DNA of 64,000 bases, from NCBI GenBank assembly GCA_025462885.1, contig JAOAPN010000002.1, positions 62,001 to 126,000 of the forward strand, in the 5' to 3' direction. The translations under genes were made by a program, and so were the position numbers. Of this stretch, positions 9,234 through 17,330 are shown piece by piece (the stretch's first letter is position 1; each line of letters opens with the position of its first letter). Below the pieces are notes generated by a model. That model was given only the letters and a program-made list of their open reading frames with translations, was not told the DNA's origin and ran no database searches. This DNA comes from Acidobacteriaceae bacterium. GTDB taxonomy: Bacteria; Acidobacteriota; Terriglobia; Terriglobales; Acidobacteriaceae.

Positions 9234-9965
9234 TTATTCGCGGATGATTTTCACGAAGATGCCGTTGGGAAGGGTGGTCCCGCCGAGGATGTGGACGACG
9301 CCGTCGCAGGTGAAGCCCCGGAGCATGGTGTCGGCTTTGGGTTCGAAGGATTTAGGTGCTGGGGGAGCTTCGGCGCGGCTGGGGTAGGGGGTGGCTTTCG
9401 GGGCGGGGTTGGAACCCACGTCCGCGAGGGCCGGACGTGGGGCACCCGGATTTGTGGGGGGCGGACTTGTGGTTCTGCGCATTCCGCGGTCCATGGCCTG
9501 GTTGGCGAGGGCGTCAGCTGCCTTGTTCTTGTGGCGGAGCGCGTGGGCGATCTCGAAGCCTTCCAGCTTGGCGATGCGGTTCTTGGCCTCCTGCCAGAGA
9601 GGTTTGAGGTCGGGGGAGTTGACCTTGTACTTGCCCTGGATCTGCTTGACCATCAGCTCGGAGTCGGAGATGACGCGGAGGCGGCGGTGGCCGGAGTCGA
9701 GCGCGTACTGGAGACTGGCGAGGAGTCCGGAGTATTCGGCGTAGTTATTGGTACGGATGCCGAGGAATTCGGAGAGCTCGGCGATGACGGCTCCGTCGGG
9801 GCCGGTGACTTCGGCTCCGTAGCCGGCTGGGCCGGGATTGCCGCGGGCTCCGCCGTCGCAGTGGGCGGTAATCCAACCGGCTTTTTCGGTGTTTGCGCTG
9901 CGTACTGGGGCTGGGCGGGCTGAATCGTCGCCAAAGAGGCCGGGGGGTGTAGAGCGGGAGGACAT
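9234..9965 (-). CDS. Ribonuclease HI-like protein with C-terminal extension
   Basis: The RNase H fold is clear: HCDGGARGNPGPAGYG with the first catalytic Asp, NNYAEYSGLL with the Glu, VISDSELMVKQ with the second Asp, and NKAADALAN with the last Asp. It should cut RNA in RNA/DNA hybrids. It belongs to the shorter bacterial reverse-transcriptase-like RNase HI group rather than the E. coli rnhA type. After the domain, from about residue 165, come a Pro/Ala-rich linker and a small strand-rich end (DGVVHILGG, FVKIIRE), of unknown function and not part of the core enzyme. Confidence 0.88.
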   Translation of the reverse strand: MSSRSTPPGLFGDDSARPAPVRSANTEKAGWITAHCDGGARGNPGPAGYGAEVTGPDGAVIAELSEFLGIRTNNYAEYSGLLASLQYALDSGHRRLRVISDSELMVKQIQGKYKVNSPDLKPLWQEAKNRIAKLEGFEIAHALRHKNKAADALANQAMDRGMRRTTSPPPTNPGAPRPALADVGSNPAPKATPYPSRAEAPPAPKSFEPKADTMLRGFTCDGVVHILGGTTLPNGIFVKIIRE

Positions 9966-10052
9966 TCACAAAGTTTACTGGAGAACCTTGCTACCCTTTT
10001 TTCCACTCCCCGGTCTATTGGAGTGAACCTATTTTCTGACTCCGGAGTCGGA

Positions 10053-10874
10053 ATGATGAATGCAGATGCAGCAGGTATGAACCTGGTCACAGGACTGGGT
10101 CGAGAGTTGTCGGGTTCCCTAGGCACTTCACGGGGAGTTGTGCGCGGACGTCGTCCTAGTCCGTTTGCGTTGGGTTTGCAGGCCACGGTGAGCGCTCAGG
10201 CGGTAGAATCTACGGCAGTGATGCCGAAAACCGTAGCCCAGACCGGCACCCGCAACAGCAAGCTGACGCCTGCCCAGATGGAGGCGCGGGCCCAGCAGCG
10301 CAGCGAAGACGACGAACTGATCCGCGAGGCCCAGCGAGGGGAGCGGACTGCGTTCGATGCGCTGGTACGGCGTTACGACCAGAGTGTCCTTCGCCTGGCG
10401 CTGCATATGCTTGGGAATGAGCAGGATGCACAGGATGTTCACCAGGAAGCCTTCATCAAGGCGTACCGGCATCTGGGGAACTTCCGCTTCGAATGCTCCT
10501 TCTACACGTGGCTGTACCGGATCGTGACGAATCTGTGTCTCGACCAGATGCGCCGCCGGAAGAGCCGCCGCGAGGACCCTGCCACAGTGCTGGACTCCAG
10601 CGGTGACGAGATGGACCTGATGGCGAATGTGACCGACGACCGGGCGATGGCGAATCCCGCGCGCGAACTGGACCGGAAGGTAATGAACCTGCAGATTAAC
10701 GAGGCACTGGATAAGCTGACGCCTCGGGAGCGGACCGTCTTCGAGCTGAAGCACTACCAGGGGCTTAAGCTGCGGACGATCGGTGAGATGTTGAGCACGA
10801 CGGAAGAGACAGCGAAGAATACGCTGTTCCGGGCGACGCGGAAGCTGCGCGCGAATCTGGCCGGAGTGCGGTAA
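10053..10874 (+). CDS. ECF-type RNA polymerase sigma factor
   Basis: Region 2 is visible in FDALVRRYDQSVLRLALHML and the following HQEAFIKAYRHLGNFR and FYTWLYRIVTNLCLDQMRR. Region 4 is visible in LDKLTPRERTVFELKHYQG with a helix-turn-helix and EETAKNTLFRATRKLR. This is the RpoE-like extracytoplasmic group. The ATG at 10053 has GGAG upstream; a GTG at 10023 and an ATG at 10221 are alternatives, and the roughly 80 residues before region 2 are a long, poorly conserved leader. The anti-sigma gene follows after 99 bp and a PDZ protein after that, suggesting an envelope-stress unit. Confidence 0.92.
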   Translation: MMNADAAGMNLVTGLGRELSGSLGTSRGVVRGRRPSPFALGLQATVSAQAVESTAVMPKTVAQTGTRNSKLTPAQMEARAQQRSEDDELIREAQRGERTAFDALVRRYDQSVLRLALHMLGNEQDAQDVHQEAFIKAYRHLGNFRFECSFYTWLYRIVTNLCLDQMRRRKSRREDPATVLDSSGDEMDLMANVTDDRAMANPARELDRKVMNLQINEALDKLTPRERTVFELKHYQGLKLRTIGEMLSTTEETAKNTLFRATRKLRANLAGVR

Positions 10875-10973
10875 GTAAGACAGTTATGAGTAAAAGCTTA
10901 AAGAGGGCAGTGGGTATAGATCCTCTGGGTTTTGAGTTGCAGAGTAATTTTTTGAGGCTGGAAGAGGCTGGAT

Positions 10974-11936
10974 ATGAAGTGTGACGTCGCGCAGGACCAA
11001 ATCGTTTTGATGGGATACGGCGAGCTGCCGGATGAGCTGGCCGATGGATTGGAACAGCATCTGTCTGGATGCGAACACTGTCGCCAAGAATTGGCCGCGC
11101 TCCGGACGATGGATGAGTACCTCGCGCTGCTTCCGGTGATGGAGCCCTCTCCGAATCTTCTGGCGCAAAGCCGGATGCGTTTGGATGAAGAACTGGATGC
11201 GATTCCCGCGCACGGCTTTCTTACTCGACTTCGAGTCAATTTTTTGGCCTGGATGGGGCATCTTCAAAGCGCGCCTGCGTTGGCGACCTTGTTGGTAGGC
11301 GTGGGCTTTCTGGCGGGGAATTTTACATATCGCTATCAGATGGCGCATCAGGCGCCGGGCGTTGGTGGAGTTACGATGACGCATCCTGCAGATGGGGTCA
11401 TCTCGAATGTGACCGGGATCGTGCGCACCCCGAACTCGGAGCTTGTACAGGTGAATTACAACCGGATCACGCCGGAGACGATGGAAGGCTCGCTGGATGA
11501 GCCTCGCATTCGTGAGCTGCTGCTGATGGGGCTCAAGCCCGGATCGACCAGTGGTGTTCGAACAGATGTCGCTGGACTGATCTCCCGTGAGTGCCAGGCA
11601 GAGCATAACTGCAATGTGCAGGAAGATGGCAAAGGGCTGCGCGGTCAGTTGATGGTCGCGGCCCGGTACGACAAAGACGCCGGAGTTCGGATGATGGCTC
11701 TCGAAGGATTGCAGCGGTACGTCGGGCAGGACCGTCGGGTGCGGGATGCAATCACTGACGCCATGATGCAGGACGAAGACCCGCAGGTGCGCCGCGCTGC
11801 CATCTCGCTGCTGGAGCCGGTGCGGTCGGATTCGAGTGTGCGCCAGGCTCTTCAAACTGTCTCAACCCAGGATCAAAACCCCTATATCCGGACGGCTTCG
11901 TTCGATGCTCTGCAGAATGCAGGCGATATTCAATAG
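10974..11936 (+). CDS. Anti-sigma factor with zinc finger and HEAT repeats
   Basis: The N-terminus has the zinc-binding anti-sigma layout C3 ... H29-x3-C33-x2-C36 (HLSGCEHC), which in this family holds the ECF sigma factor in the cytoplasm. One membrane helix follows at about residues 102-120 (LATLLVGVGFLAGNF). The external part, from about residue 200, has repeated helical pairs such as DAGVRMMALEGLQRYV and DPQVRRAAISLLEPV, which fit HEAT-like repeats. That suggests a protein-binding sensor outside the membrane. It lies directly downstream of its likely partner sigma gene. Fusion of the zinc-finger anti-sigma to HEAT repeats is less common than a plain membrane anchor. Confidence 0.88.
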   Translation: MKCDVAQDQIVLMGYGELPDELADGLEQHLSGCEHCRQELAALRTMDEYLALLPVMEPSPNLLAQSRMRLDEELDAIPAHGFLTRLRVNFLAWMGHLQSAPALATLLVGVGFLAGNFTYRYQMAHQAPGVGGVTMTHPADGVISNVTGIVRTPNSELVQVNYNRITPETMEGSLDEPRIRELLLMGLKPGSTSGVRTDVAGLISRECQAEHNCNVQEDGKGLRGQLMVAARYDKDAGVRMMALEGLQRYVGQDRRVRDAITDAMMQDEDPQVRRAAISLLEPVRSDSSVRQALQTVSTQDQNPYIRTASFDALQNAGDIQ

Positions 11937-11986
11937 GTAGTTTGGGCCATCGGAAGACTGGAAGACGAGACTGGGGCGGGAACGAT

Positions 11987-13018
11987 ATGTACGCGATGGT
12001 GCAGGGTGCAAAGGTTGCGGCGCTGGCTGTGGGATTGGGTGTAAGCGCGGTGGCGTGGGCCAGCGGACCGGTAATGGCTTCCGGGATGGAAGCGGCAGGC
12101 TATATCGCGGCGGCAGGGGGCGGGATGGCTTCGCGCTCCCCCGGATATCTCGGGGTGGATATTCGCGACGTCAGCGACGATCAGATTGCACAGTTGAAGT
12201 TGCGCGAGTCGCGTGGAGCCGAGATTGTCCGGGTGGATCATGATGGCCCGGCGGGCAAGGCCGGTCTGCACGTGCACGATGTAGTCCTGCAGATGAATGG
12301 AACCGTTATCGAAGGCGAAGACCAGTTGCGGCGCATGTTGCGGGAGACGCCTGCGGGGCGAACCGTCACCCTTCTGATCAGCCGGGATGGACAGCAGCAG
12401 ACCGTGACGACCCAGATGGGCAACCGTCTGGAAGTAGAGCGTCAGGCGTGGGAGCAGCGTTGGCGGGTTCCGTCTCCCCAGGATGAGGTGATGGGATCCG
12501 GTGTAGTGACCGTCGTCCCGCTTCCTCCGCCGGCCGGAGGCAATGCGGGAGCTTCCGCGTCGAGTTCCGGGACTTCTAAGGGGCAGAGTTTCTTCTCACC
12601 CGGCGGTGCTGCGCGGACAGGGCATAATCTGATCGGTTCGCTGGGGCTGGGATCGTCCTATACCGGCGCGATGGTCGAGACCATGGGGCCGCAGTTGGCG
12701 GAGTTCTTCGGCACCGGCGGAGTTGGCGTACTCGTTCATAGCGTGGATGCCAATTCTCCCGCGGCGAACGCGGGTCTGCGGGCAGGAGATGTGGTGCTGC
12801 GCGCGAACGACGCCAATCTCAGAAACAGTGGCGACTGGATCAAGGTCGTGCGCGAAAATCGCGGCAAGCCGATCTCCGTGGTGGTGCTGCGCGACAAGAA
12901 GGAGCAGACACTGACGATCGTCTCGGACGGCAAGAAGCGGACTAGCGTGGAGCCGATGCCGGAGAGCGACGAACAGCCGGTCGTTGTGGCGTGGCGCGTT
13001 GGATTTTCGTTCCGGTAG
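11987..13018 (+). CDS. Secreted or membrane protein with two PDZ domains
   Basis: The ATG at 11987 with a G-rich site upstream gives 343 residues; the frame is open back to 11942. An N-terminal hydrophobic stretch (residues 7-26) serves as signal or anchor. PDZ domain 1 runs from about 53 to 140 (GYLGVDIRDVS, GPAGKAGLHVHDVVLQMNG) and PDZ domain 2 from about 225 to 315 (GVGVLVHSVDANSPAANAGL). They resemble the PDZ domains of HtrA/DegS proteases, but no serine protease domain is present. It follows the sigma and anti-sigma genes by 50 bp and may bind exposed C-termini of misfolded envelope proteins; this role is inference. Confidence 0.85.
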   Translation: MYAMVQGAKVAALAVGLGVSAVAWASGPVMASGMEAAGYIAAAGGGMASRSPGYLGVDIRDVSDDQIAQLKLRESRGAEIVRVDHDGPAGKAGLHVHDVVLQMNGTVIEGEDQLRRMLRETPAGRTVTLLISRDGQQQTVTTQMGNRLEVERQAWEQRWRVPSPQDEVMGSGVVTVVPLPPPAGGNAGASASSSGTSKGQSFFSPGGAARTGHNLIGSLGLGSSYTGAMVETMGPQLAEFFGTGGVGVLVHSVDANSPAANAGLRAGDVVLRANDANLRNSGDWIKVVRENRGKPISVVVLRDKKEQTLTIVSDGKKRTSVEPMPESDEQPVVVAWRVGFSFR

Positions 13019-13087
13019 AGCTTCGACAGGCCAGGCTGAAGTTCTGCCTTTCGACCTGAAATGCCGTAGGGATTTATACTTAACAGG

Positions 13088-14170
13088 ATGACGCAGGCAG
13101 CCACGACCCCCTCTTCTACGACTCCAACCAGCTCTTCGACGCCCCGGCCGATGCCGCTGAAGCGGCGCTGGAAGGCTGCGACACGGAAGGTGCGGGAACT
13201 GGCCTCGATCGGTTCAGCGCTGGTCGCGACCGGTCATCCCTACATGGCCCACATCGTCCCGATGCGGCGGTGCAACCTGGCCTGTACCTATTGCAATGAG
13301 TTCGACGACAACTCCGACCCGGTGCCGCTGGATGAGATGCTGCGCCGCATCGACGACCTGGGACGTCTGGGGACTTCGGTCATCACAATCTCCGGTGGTG
13401 AGCCCCTGCTCCATCCGGAACTCGACCAGATCATCGCGCGGATCCGTAAGACGGGTGCGATTGCGGGCATGATCACGAACGGATACCTGCTGATGCCGGA
13501 CCGGATCAAGCGCCTGAACGCTGCCGGGCTGGACCACATGCAGATCTCGATCGACAACGTGATGCCGGACGAGGTCTCCAAGAAGAGCCTGAAGGTACTG
13601 GATGCAAAGCTTCGTATGCTCGCAGAGCACGCGGACTTTCACGTCAATATCAACTCGGTGGTGGGCGGCGGAATTGCCAATCCCGAAGACGCTCGCACGG
13701 TGAGCGAACGGGCGCTGGGACTGGGTTTCAGCTCGACCATCGGGATCATTCACGATGGCAGCGGGCAGCTTAAGCCGCTCGGCGAGCAGGAGCGCAGGGT
13801 GTGGGACCAGGTGCGCAACCTGACGCGGCGCAGCTACTCGCGCTTCAACCATTTTCAGGAAGCGATTGCGAACGGCAAGACCAACGACTGGCGCTGCCGG
13901 GCGGGCGGGCGGTACCTCTATATCTGTGAGTTCGGGCTGGTGCACTACTGCTCGCAGCAGCGCGGCTATCCGGGTGTGCCTCTGTCGGGCTACATGACGG
14001 CGGATGTGAAGCGCGAGTTCCTGACGGAGAAGTCATGCGCCCCGAACTGCACCATCAGTTGCGTCCACCAGGTCAGCTACATCGACCACTGGCGCGCTCC
14101 GCAGAAGACCTTCACCACGCCGGGGGCCTCGCATGGGACCGGAGCGGAGCAGTTGGTCCAGATTCAGTAG
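13088..14170 (+). CDS. Radical SAM protein of unknown substrate
   Basis: The iron-sulfur motif C62-x3-C66-x2-C69 (MRRCNLACTYC) and the SAM-binding SGGEPLL mark a radical SAM enzyme. The C-terminal part has further cysteines (WRCRAGGRYLYIC, HYCSQQ, SCAPNCTISCVHQ) that probably bind an auxiliary cluster, as in SPASM/twitch proteins. A Ser/Thr-rich leader of about 20 residues precedes the domain. The gene is convergent with the methyltransferase gene, only 6 bp apart, and no peptide or cofactor gene beside it hints at a substrate. Confidence 0.85.
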   Translation: MTQAATTPSSTTPTSSSTPRPMPLKRRWKAATRKVRELASIGSALVATGHPYMAHIVPMRRCNLACTYCNEFDDNSDPVPLDEMLRRIDDLGRLGTSVITISGGEPLLHPELDQIIARIRKTGAIAGMITNGYLLMPDRIKRLNAAGLDHMQISIDNVMPDEVSKKSLKVLDAKLRMLAEHADFHVNINSVVGGGIANPEDARTVSERALGLGFSSTIGIIHDGSGQLKPLGEQERRVWDQVRNLTRRSYSRFNHFQEAIANGKTNDWRCRAGGRYLYICEFGLVHYCSQQRGYPGVPLSGYMTADVKREFLTEKSCAPNCTISCVHQVSYIDHWRAPQKTFTTPGASHGTGAEQLVQIQ

Positions 14171-14176
14171 CGAGAG

Positions 14177-14830
14177 CTACTTCACGATAAAGATGAGGAA
14201 GTAATCCTGGCCGTCGGCCTTGGTGAAGTCGTAGTGGCTGGCCAGTTTGAAGCCTGCCTCGCGCATCTCGCGCTCGACGATATCGCGATCGAGGCCGTGG
14301 TCGCCTCCGCTCCCGCTGCGGTCGATAATTCCGACTTTTCCGCCGGGTTTGAGGGACGCCTTCAGCAGCTTCATGACCGGGATCGGGTGAGCGATTTCGT
14401 GATAGACCTTCAGCATCAGGACGGCATCGGTGGAGTTGGCCGGCAATTTAGGGTCGTCGGGCGTGCCGAGGACGGTGCGGATGTTGGCAAGCTTCTCTTT
14501 AGCGGCCCGCTGGTCGATGTAGTCGATGGCCTTGGAATTGATGTCTTCGGCGAACACGATGCCTTGCGGGCCAATACGACGGGCAGCCCGTACAGTGAAC
14601 CAGCCGGACCCGGCGCCTAGATCGGCAACCGTCTTCCCCGGAGTGATCCCGAGAAGGTCCATGACGCGGTCGATCTGGAGCTTCTTGTCGCGGTCGGGAT
14701 ACTCGAAGATAGACAGGTCGCCTGAGTAGGGCTGGCTGGTCGGGCGCTGCGCTCGTGCGTGCGCCGCTGGACTGGCCGCGATCAGGCAGGTCAGCAGCGC
14801 AACGCGAAAGTGATTTGCTGTGAGCTTCAC
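14177..14830 (-). CDS. Exported class I SAM-dependent methyltransferase
   Basis: A signal peptide (residues 1-27, ending AHARAQ) precedes a Rossmann methyltransferase fold with the SAM-binding ADLGAGSGWFTVRAAR, FAEDINSKAIDYI and a VLMLKVYHEI strand. Exported methyltransferases of this kind are frequent in Acidobacteriota and Planctomycetota; the substrate is unknown. It starts 7 bp after the stop of the thioredoxin-like gene, so the two are probably one operon. The periplasmic location is inferred from the signal sequence alone. Confidence 0.82.
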   Translation of the reverse strand: MKLTANHFRVALLTCLIAASPAAHARAQRPTSQPYSGDLSIFEYPDRDKKLQIDRVMDLLGITPGKTVADLGAGSGWFTVRAARRIGPQGIVFAEDINSKAIDYIDQRAAKEKLANIRTVLGTPDDPKLPANSTDAVLMLKVYHEIAHPIPVMKLLKASLKPGGKVGIIDRSGSGGDHGLDRDIVEREMREAGFKLASHYDFTKADGQDYFLIFIVK

Positions 14831-14837
14831 GCCGGCC

Positions 14838-15527
14838 CTAGCGTTGCGGGGTGGGGGCGTGCTTGAGCTTGGAGTTAGGCGCCGCGGCAGGAGCGGGGTT
14901 CTGAGCCAGGGCGGTATCGATGGTCTGGTACAGCAGGTTCACGTCGGTGACCTGGATCCAGCCCTTGGGGGTTACGACGAAGATTGTGGGGGTCTGGGTC
15001 AGCCCGAGGCGCTCGCCCAGAGTGAAGTCGGCCTGCACTTCAGCGGTGAAGACTCCGGTGGGATCGATGACGAACGGCATCACGCGGCCGTGGGACTGAA
15101 AATACTTCTGGGTGAAGCGCTGAAGGTCGTCTTTCGAGGCGATGGACGTCTGGGCGGCAAATACCGCGCGGCGGTACTCCTCGGCGGCCTGGGGCGAAAT
15201 CTTGTCCTGGATATAGCGGGCGGTGATGGCGGCGTCGCGGCTCCAGATATGCATTCTGAGAGGGAAGTCATGGCGAACCAGGGGAATCTTGTACTTCTCA
15301 ATTGCTGCATGGACGATCGGGAACGCATGCGAGCAGGCGGGGCACTCGAGGTCTTCAAACTCATAGATGGCCACGCGAGCACCGGCCGGCGGCTTCACCA
15401 TGGACGTGTCTTTGAACGCATTCGCGGTGTTGGGCGGTGCGGAAAGCTGAGAAAAGGCCGGAGTGGCGATGAGCAGGGCGGCAGCGAGCAGAAGACGCGG
15501 ATGGGCGAGCATGAACGTGAGACGCAT
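14838..15527 (-). CDS. DsbA/DsbG-like thioredoxin-fold protein
   Basis: The ATG at 15527 gives 229 residues with a signal peptide (LLLAAALLIATPAFSQ). The active-site CPAC (C62, C65) in FEDLECPACSHAFP and the cis-proline in QTPTIFVV define a periplasmic thiol-disulfide protein of the DsbA-like thioredoxin_4 group. It should form or rearrange disulfide bonds. The frame is open upstream to 15752, but that extension lacks a signal and looks like non-coding translation. It is the first gene of a pair with the exported methyltransferase. Confidence 0.88.
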   Translation of the reverse strand: MRLTFMLAHPRLLLAAALLIATPAFSQLSAPPNTANAFKDTSMVKPPAGARVAIYEFEDLECPACSHAFPIVHAAIEKYKIPLVRHDFPLRMHIWSRDAAITARYIQDKISPQAAEEYRRAVFAAQTSIASKDDLQRFTQKYFQSHGRVMPFVIDPTGVFTAEVQADFTLGERLGLTQTPTIFVVTPKGWIQVTDVNLLYQTIDTALAQNPAPAAAPNSKLKHAPTPQR

Positions 15528-15541
15528 AGACCTGTATTTTA

Positions 15542-15555
15542 GTACGTTTACGTAC
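15542..15555. promoter_or_regulatory. Short palindrome in divergent promoter region
   Basis: GTACG-TTTA-CGTAC forms a perfect 5-bp inverted repeat 15 bp upstream of the thioredoxin-like gene start. It lies in the 278-bp gap shared with the divergent propeller gene. It could be an operator; there is no regulator gene next to it, so this is weak. Confidence 0.25.
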
Positions 15556-15805
15556 ACCGTCCTGGTGGGACATTGGGCGAATTCTGTGCGGTAATCGGCG
15601 GGGCCGCGTGTGAAAGTTTCTTCCGTGCGAAAGACCTTGTGTTTTACGGGCGAGGGATCTAGGCTTACGCATCCCTCCTTCGGCCCCCGCTTGATTCGGT
15701 CCTGCCCTGTCCTGGCCTCTTCACCTGTCTCAGGTGAGCGGCGCGACGGCAAGGGTGTCAGTAACGATTTCCGGGCCTCAATGCTTGCAGGCGCAGGAGT
15801 TCAAG

Positions 15806-17302
15806 ATGCTCAAAAGGCAAAGAAATTCTCTCGCGGTTTTTTTGGTGAGCCGCTCTATTCTGGGGGCCTGGGTCTTACTGGCGGTGGGCTTCGGCCTATC
15901 CATGTCGGGGCAGATTCCAGTTTCCACCGTTACCCCTGGCAGCGCATTCCGGGCAGGTCCCAAGGGCCGTGCGACGGATGCGGCGGATGGACGTCACTTC
16001 CGCGCGGACGGCTTCGTATCGCTCAACGTGGATGGGCTGTTTCGCCTTCCACCCGACGCGGGGACCAAGGTGACTCGAATCACGCGGCTGGTCATCCATT
16101 TTCGGACCAGTAAAAACGGCCCTTCGCTGCGGTCGATCGAGATTCGGAATGGCGCATCCGTCGCCTGGAAGCTGGAGAAGCAGTTCTCTGGAGACTTCAG
16201 TATTCGCGAGGTTCCGGGTGCGAACGCCTTTGTGTTCGGTGACCCCGGACCGGGCAGACCTGCGAGTTCGCTCGCCGGCCCTCTGATCCGCGTCGGGACG
16301 GGTTCGACGATTCGCCTTGAGGTGCAGTACCCCGGCGGCTTCGAAGGGATTAAAGACGCCGGGGAGTTTGTCATTACCAATGTGGTGACGAACTTCGAAC
16401 CGAAGCCGATCGTTCTTTCGGACAGGGCTACCGCCGACTCTGCCAACTCCGCGCTGGGTCTCGGCAACGCAGGTAAGCCCGCCGGGACTCCGGCTGGACC
16501 TCCACCTGCCAGTCCTGCGCCCGCCGGCCAAACTCCGGTGAGCGTAGCTTCAAACAACGTCATCTACATTGTCTCGAACACCAACGATCTGCTCTGGTAC
16601 GGGCACACCGGGCGGGAGGACGGCATCTTTCGATGGGCGACTTCTGTGGGTCAGCGCGTCGGCATCGGATGGGATTTCAAACAGTTGTTTGCCGGAGATG
16701 ACGGCGTGATCTACGGGATCAATGCGAACAACGATCTCCTGTGGTATCGCCATGACGGACATCTCGATGGCACGTTTCGATGGGGAAGTCCGACGGCAAA
16801 GAAGGTCGGCAGCGGTTGGAACTTCAAGCAGGTCTTCTACGGAGGCGGTGGGGTGATCTACGCCATCACGCAATCCAATGACCTGCTGTGGTTTCGCCAC
16901 GATGGCCGCGCAGACGGTAGCTTTCGCTGGGCGGCGTCGGAAGGCAAGAAGGTGGGTAGTGGCTGGAATTTCAAGCAGGTCTTCTCCGGCGGCGGTGGGG
17001 TGATTTACGCAATCAACGAGAACAACGATCTTTTGTGGTTCCGGCACGACGGGCGCGGAGATGGCACTTTCCGATGGGCTGCGCCGGCGGGTAAGAAAGT
17101 TGGCAGCGGCTGGGACTTCAAACAGGTCTTCTCCAGCGGAGACGGGGTGATCTACGCGATCCCGGCTGACAGGGAACTGCTCTGGTTTCGCCATGACGGC
17201 ATTGCCGATGGAACCTTTCGCTGGGCTGTGCCCAAGGGCAAGCAGGTCGGATCTGGCTGGGAGATCAAGCAGATCTTCTCCGGGGCGAATCTTCGTCCCT
17301 GA
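15806..17302 (+). CDS. Exported protein with five-bladed tachylectin-2-like propeller
   Basis: The ATG at 15806 has AGGAG upstream at good spacing and gives 498 residues. A hydrophobic segment (residues 9-34) is a signal or anchor. Residues about 40-230 form an unassigned domain with strand-rich sequence, followed by a Pro/Ala-rich linker. The C-terminal 250 residues are five tandem repeats of 49 residues (147 bp) starting at 16559, 16706, 16853, 17000 and 17147, each with VIYxI, DLLWYRHDG, GTFRW, VGSGWxFKQVF. This is the repeat pattern of tachylectin-2, the horseshoe-crab lectin whose five blades bind N-acetylglucosamine or N-acetylgalactosamine. A sugar-binding surface or secreted lectin is therefore likely. 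Blade 1 is the most divergent. Confidence 0.82.
   Translation: MLKRQRNSLAVFLVSRSILGAWVLLAVGFGLSMSGQIPVSTVTPGSAFRAGPKGRATDAADGRHFRADGFVSLNVDGLFRLPPDAGTKVTRITRLVIHFRTSKNGPSLRSIEIRNGASVAWKLEKQFSGDFSIREVPGANAFVFGDPGPGRPASSLAGPLIRVGTGSTIRLEVQYPGGFEGIKDAGEFVITNVVTNFEPKPIVLSDRATADSANSALGLGNAGKPAGTPAGPPPASPAPAGQTPVSVASNNVIYIVSNTNDLLWYGHTGREDGIFRWATSVGQRVGIGWDFKQLFAGDDGVIYGINANNDLLWYRHDGHLDGTFRWGSPTAKKVGSGWNFKQVFYGGGGVIYAITQSNDLLWFRHDGRADGSFRWAASEGKKVGSGWNFKQVFSGGGGVIYAINENNDLLWFRHDGRGDGTFRWAAPAGKKVGSGWDFKQVFSSGDGVIYAIPADRELLWFRHDGIADGTFRWAVPKGKQVGSGWEIKQIFSGANLRP
16559..17290 (+). repeat. Five tandem 147-bp coding repeats (propeller blades)
   Basis: Five copies of a 147-bp unit encode the blades of the tachylectin-like domain. 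The period is exact at 49 codons without gaps through all copies. Copies 2-4 are the most alike, which suggests recent duplication within the gene. Confidence 0.85.
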
Positions 17303-17330
17303 TTACTGACTTCCGATCGCTTGCTTCGGA

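Noticed and set aside
16559..17290. Regular repeats as a possible CRISPR-like array
   Set aside because: The 147-bp units have no spacers and are in-frame protein blades.
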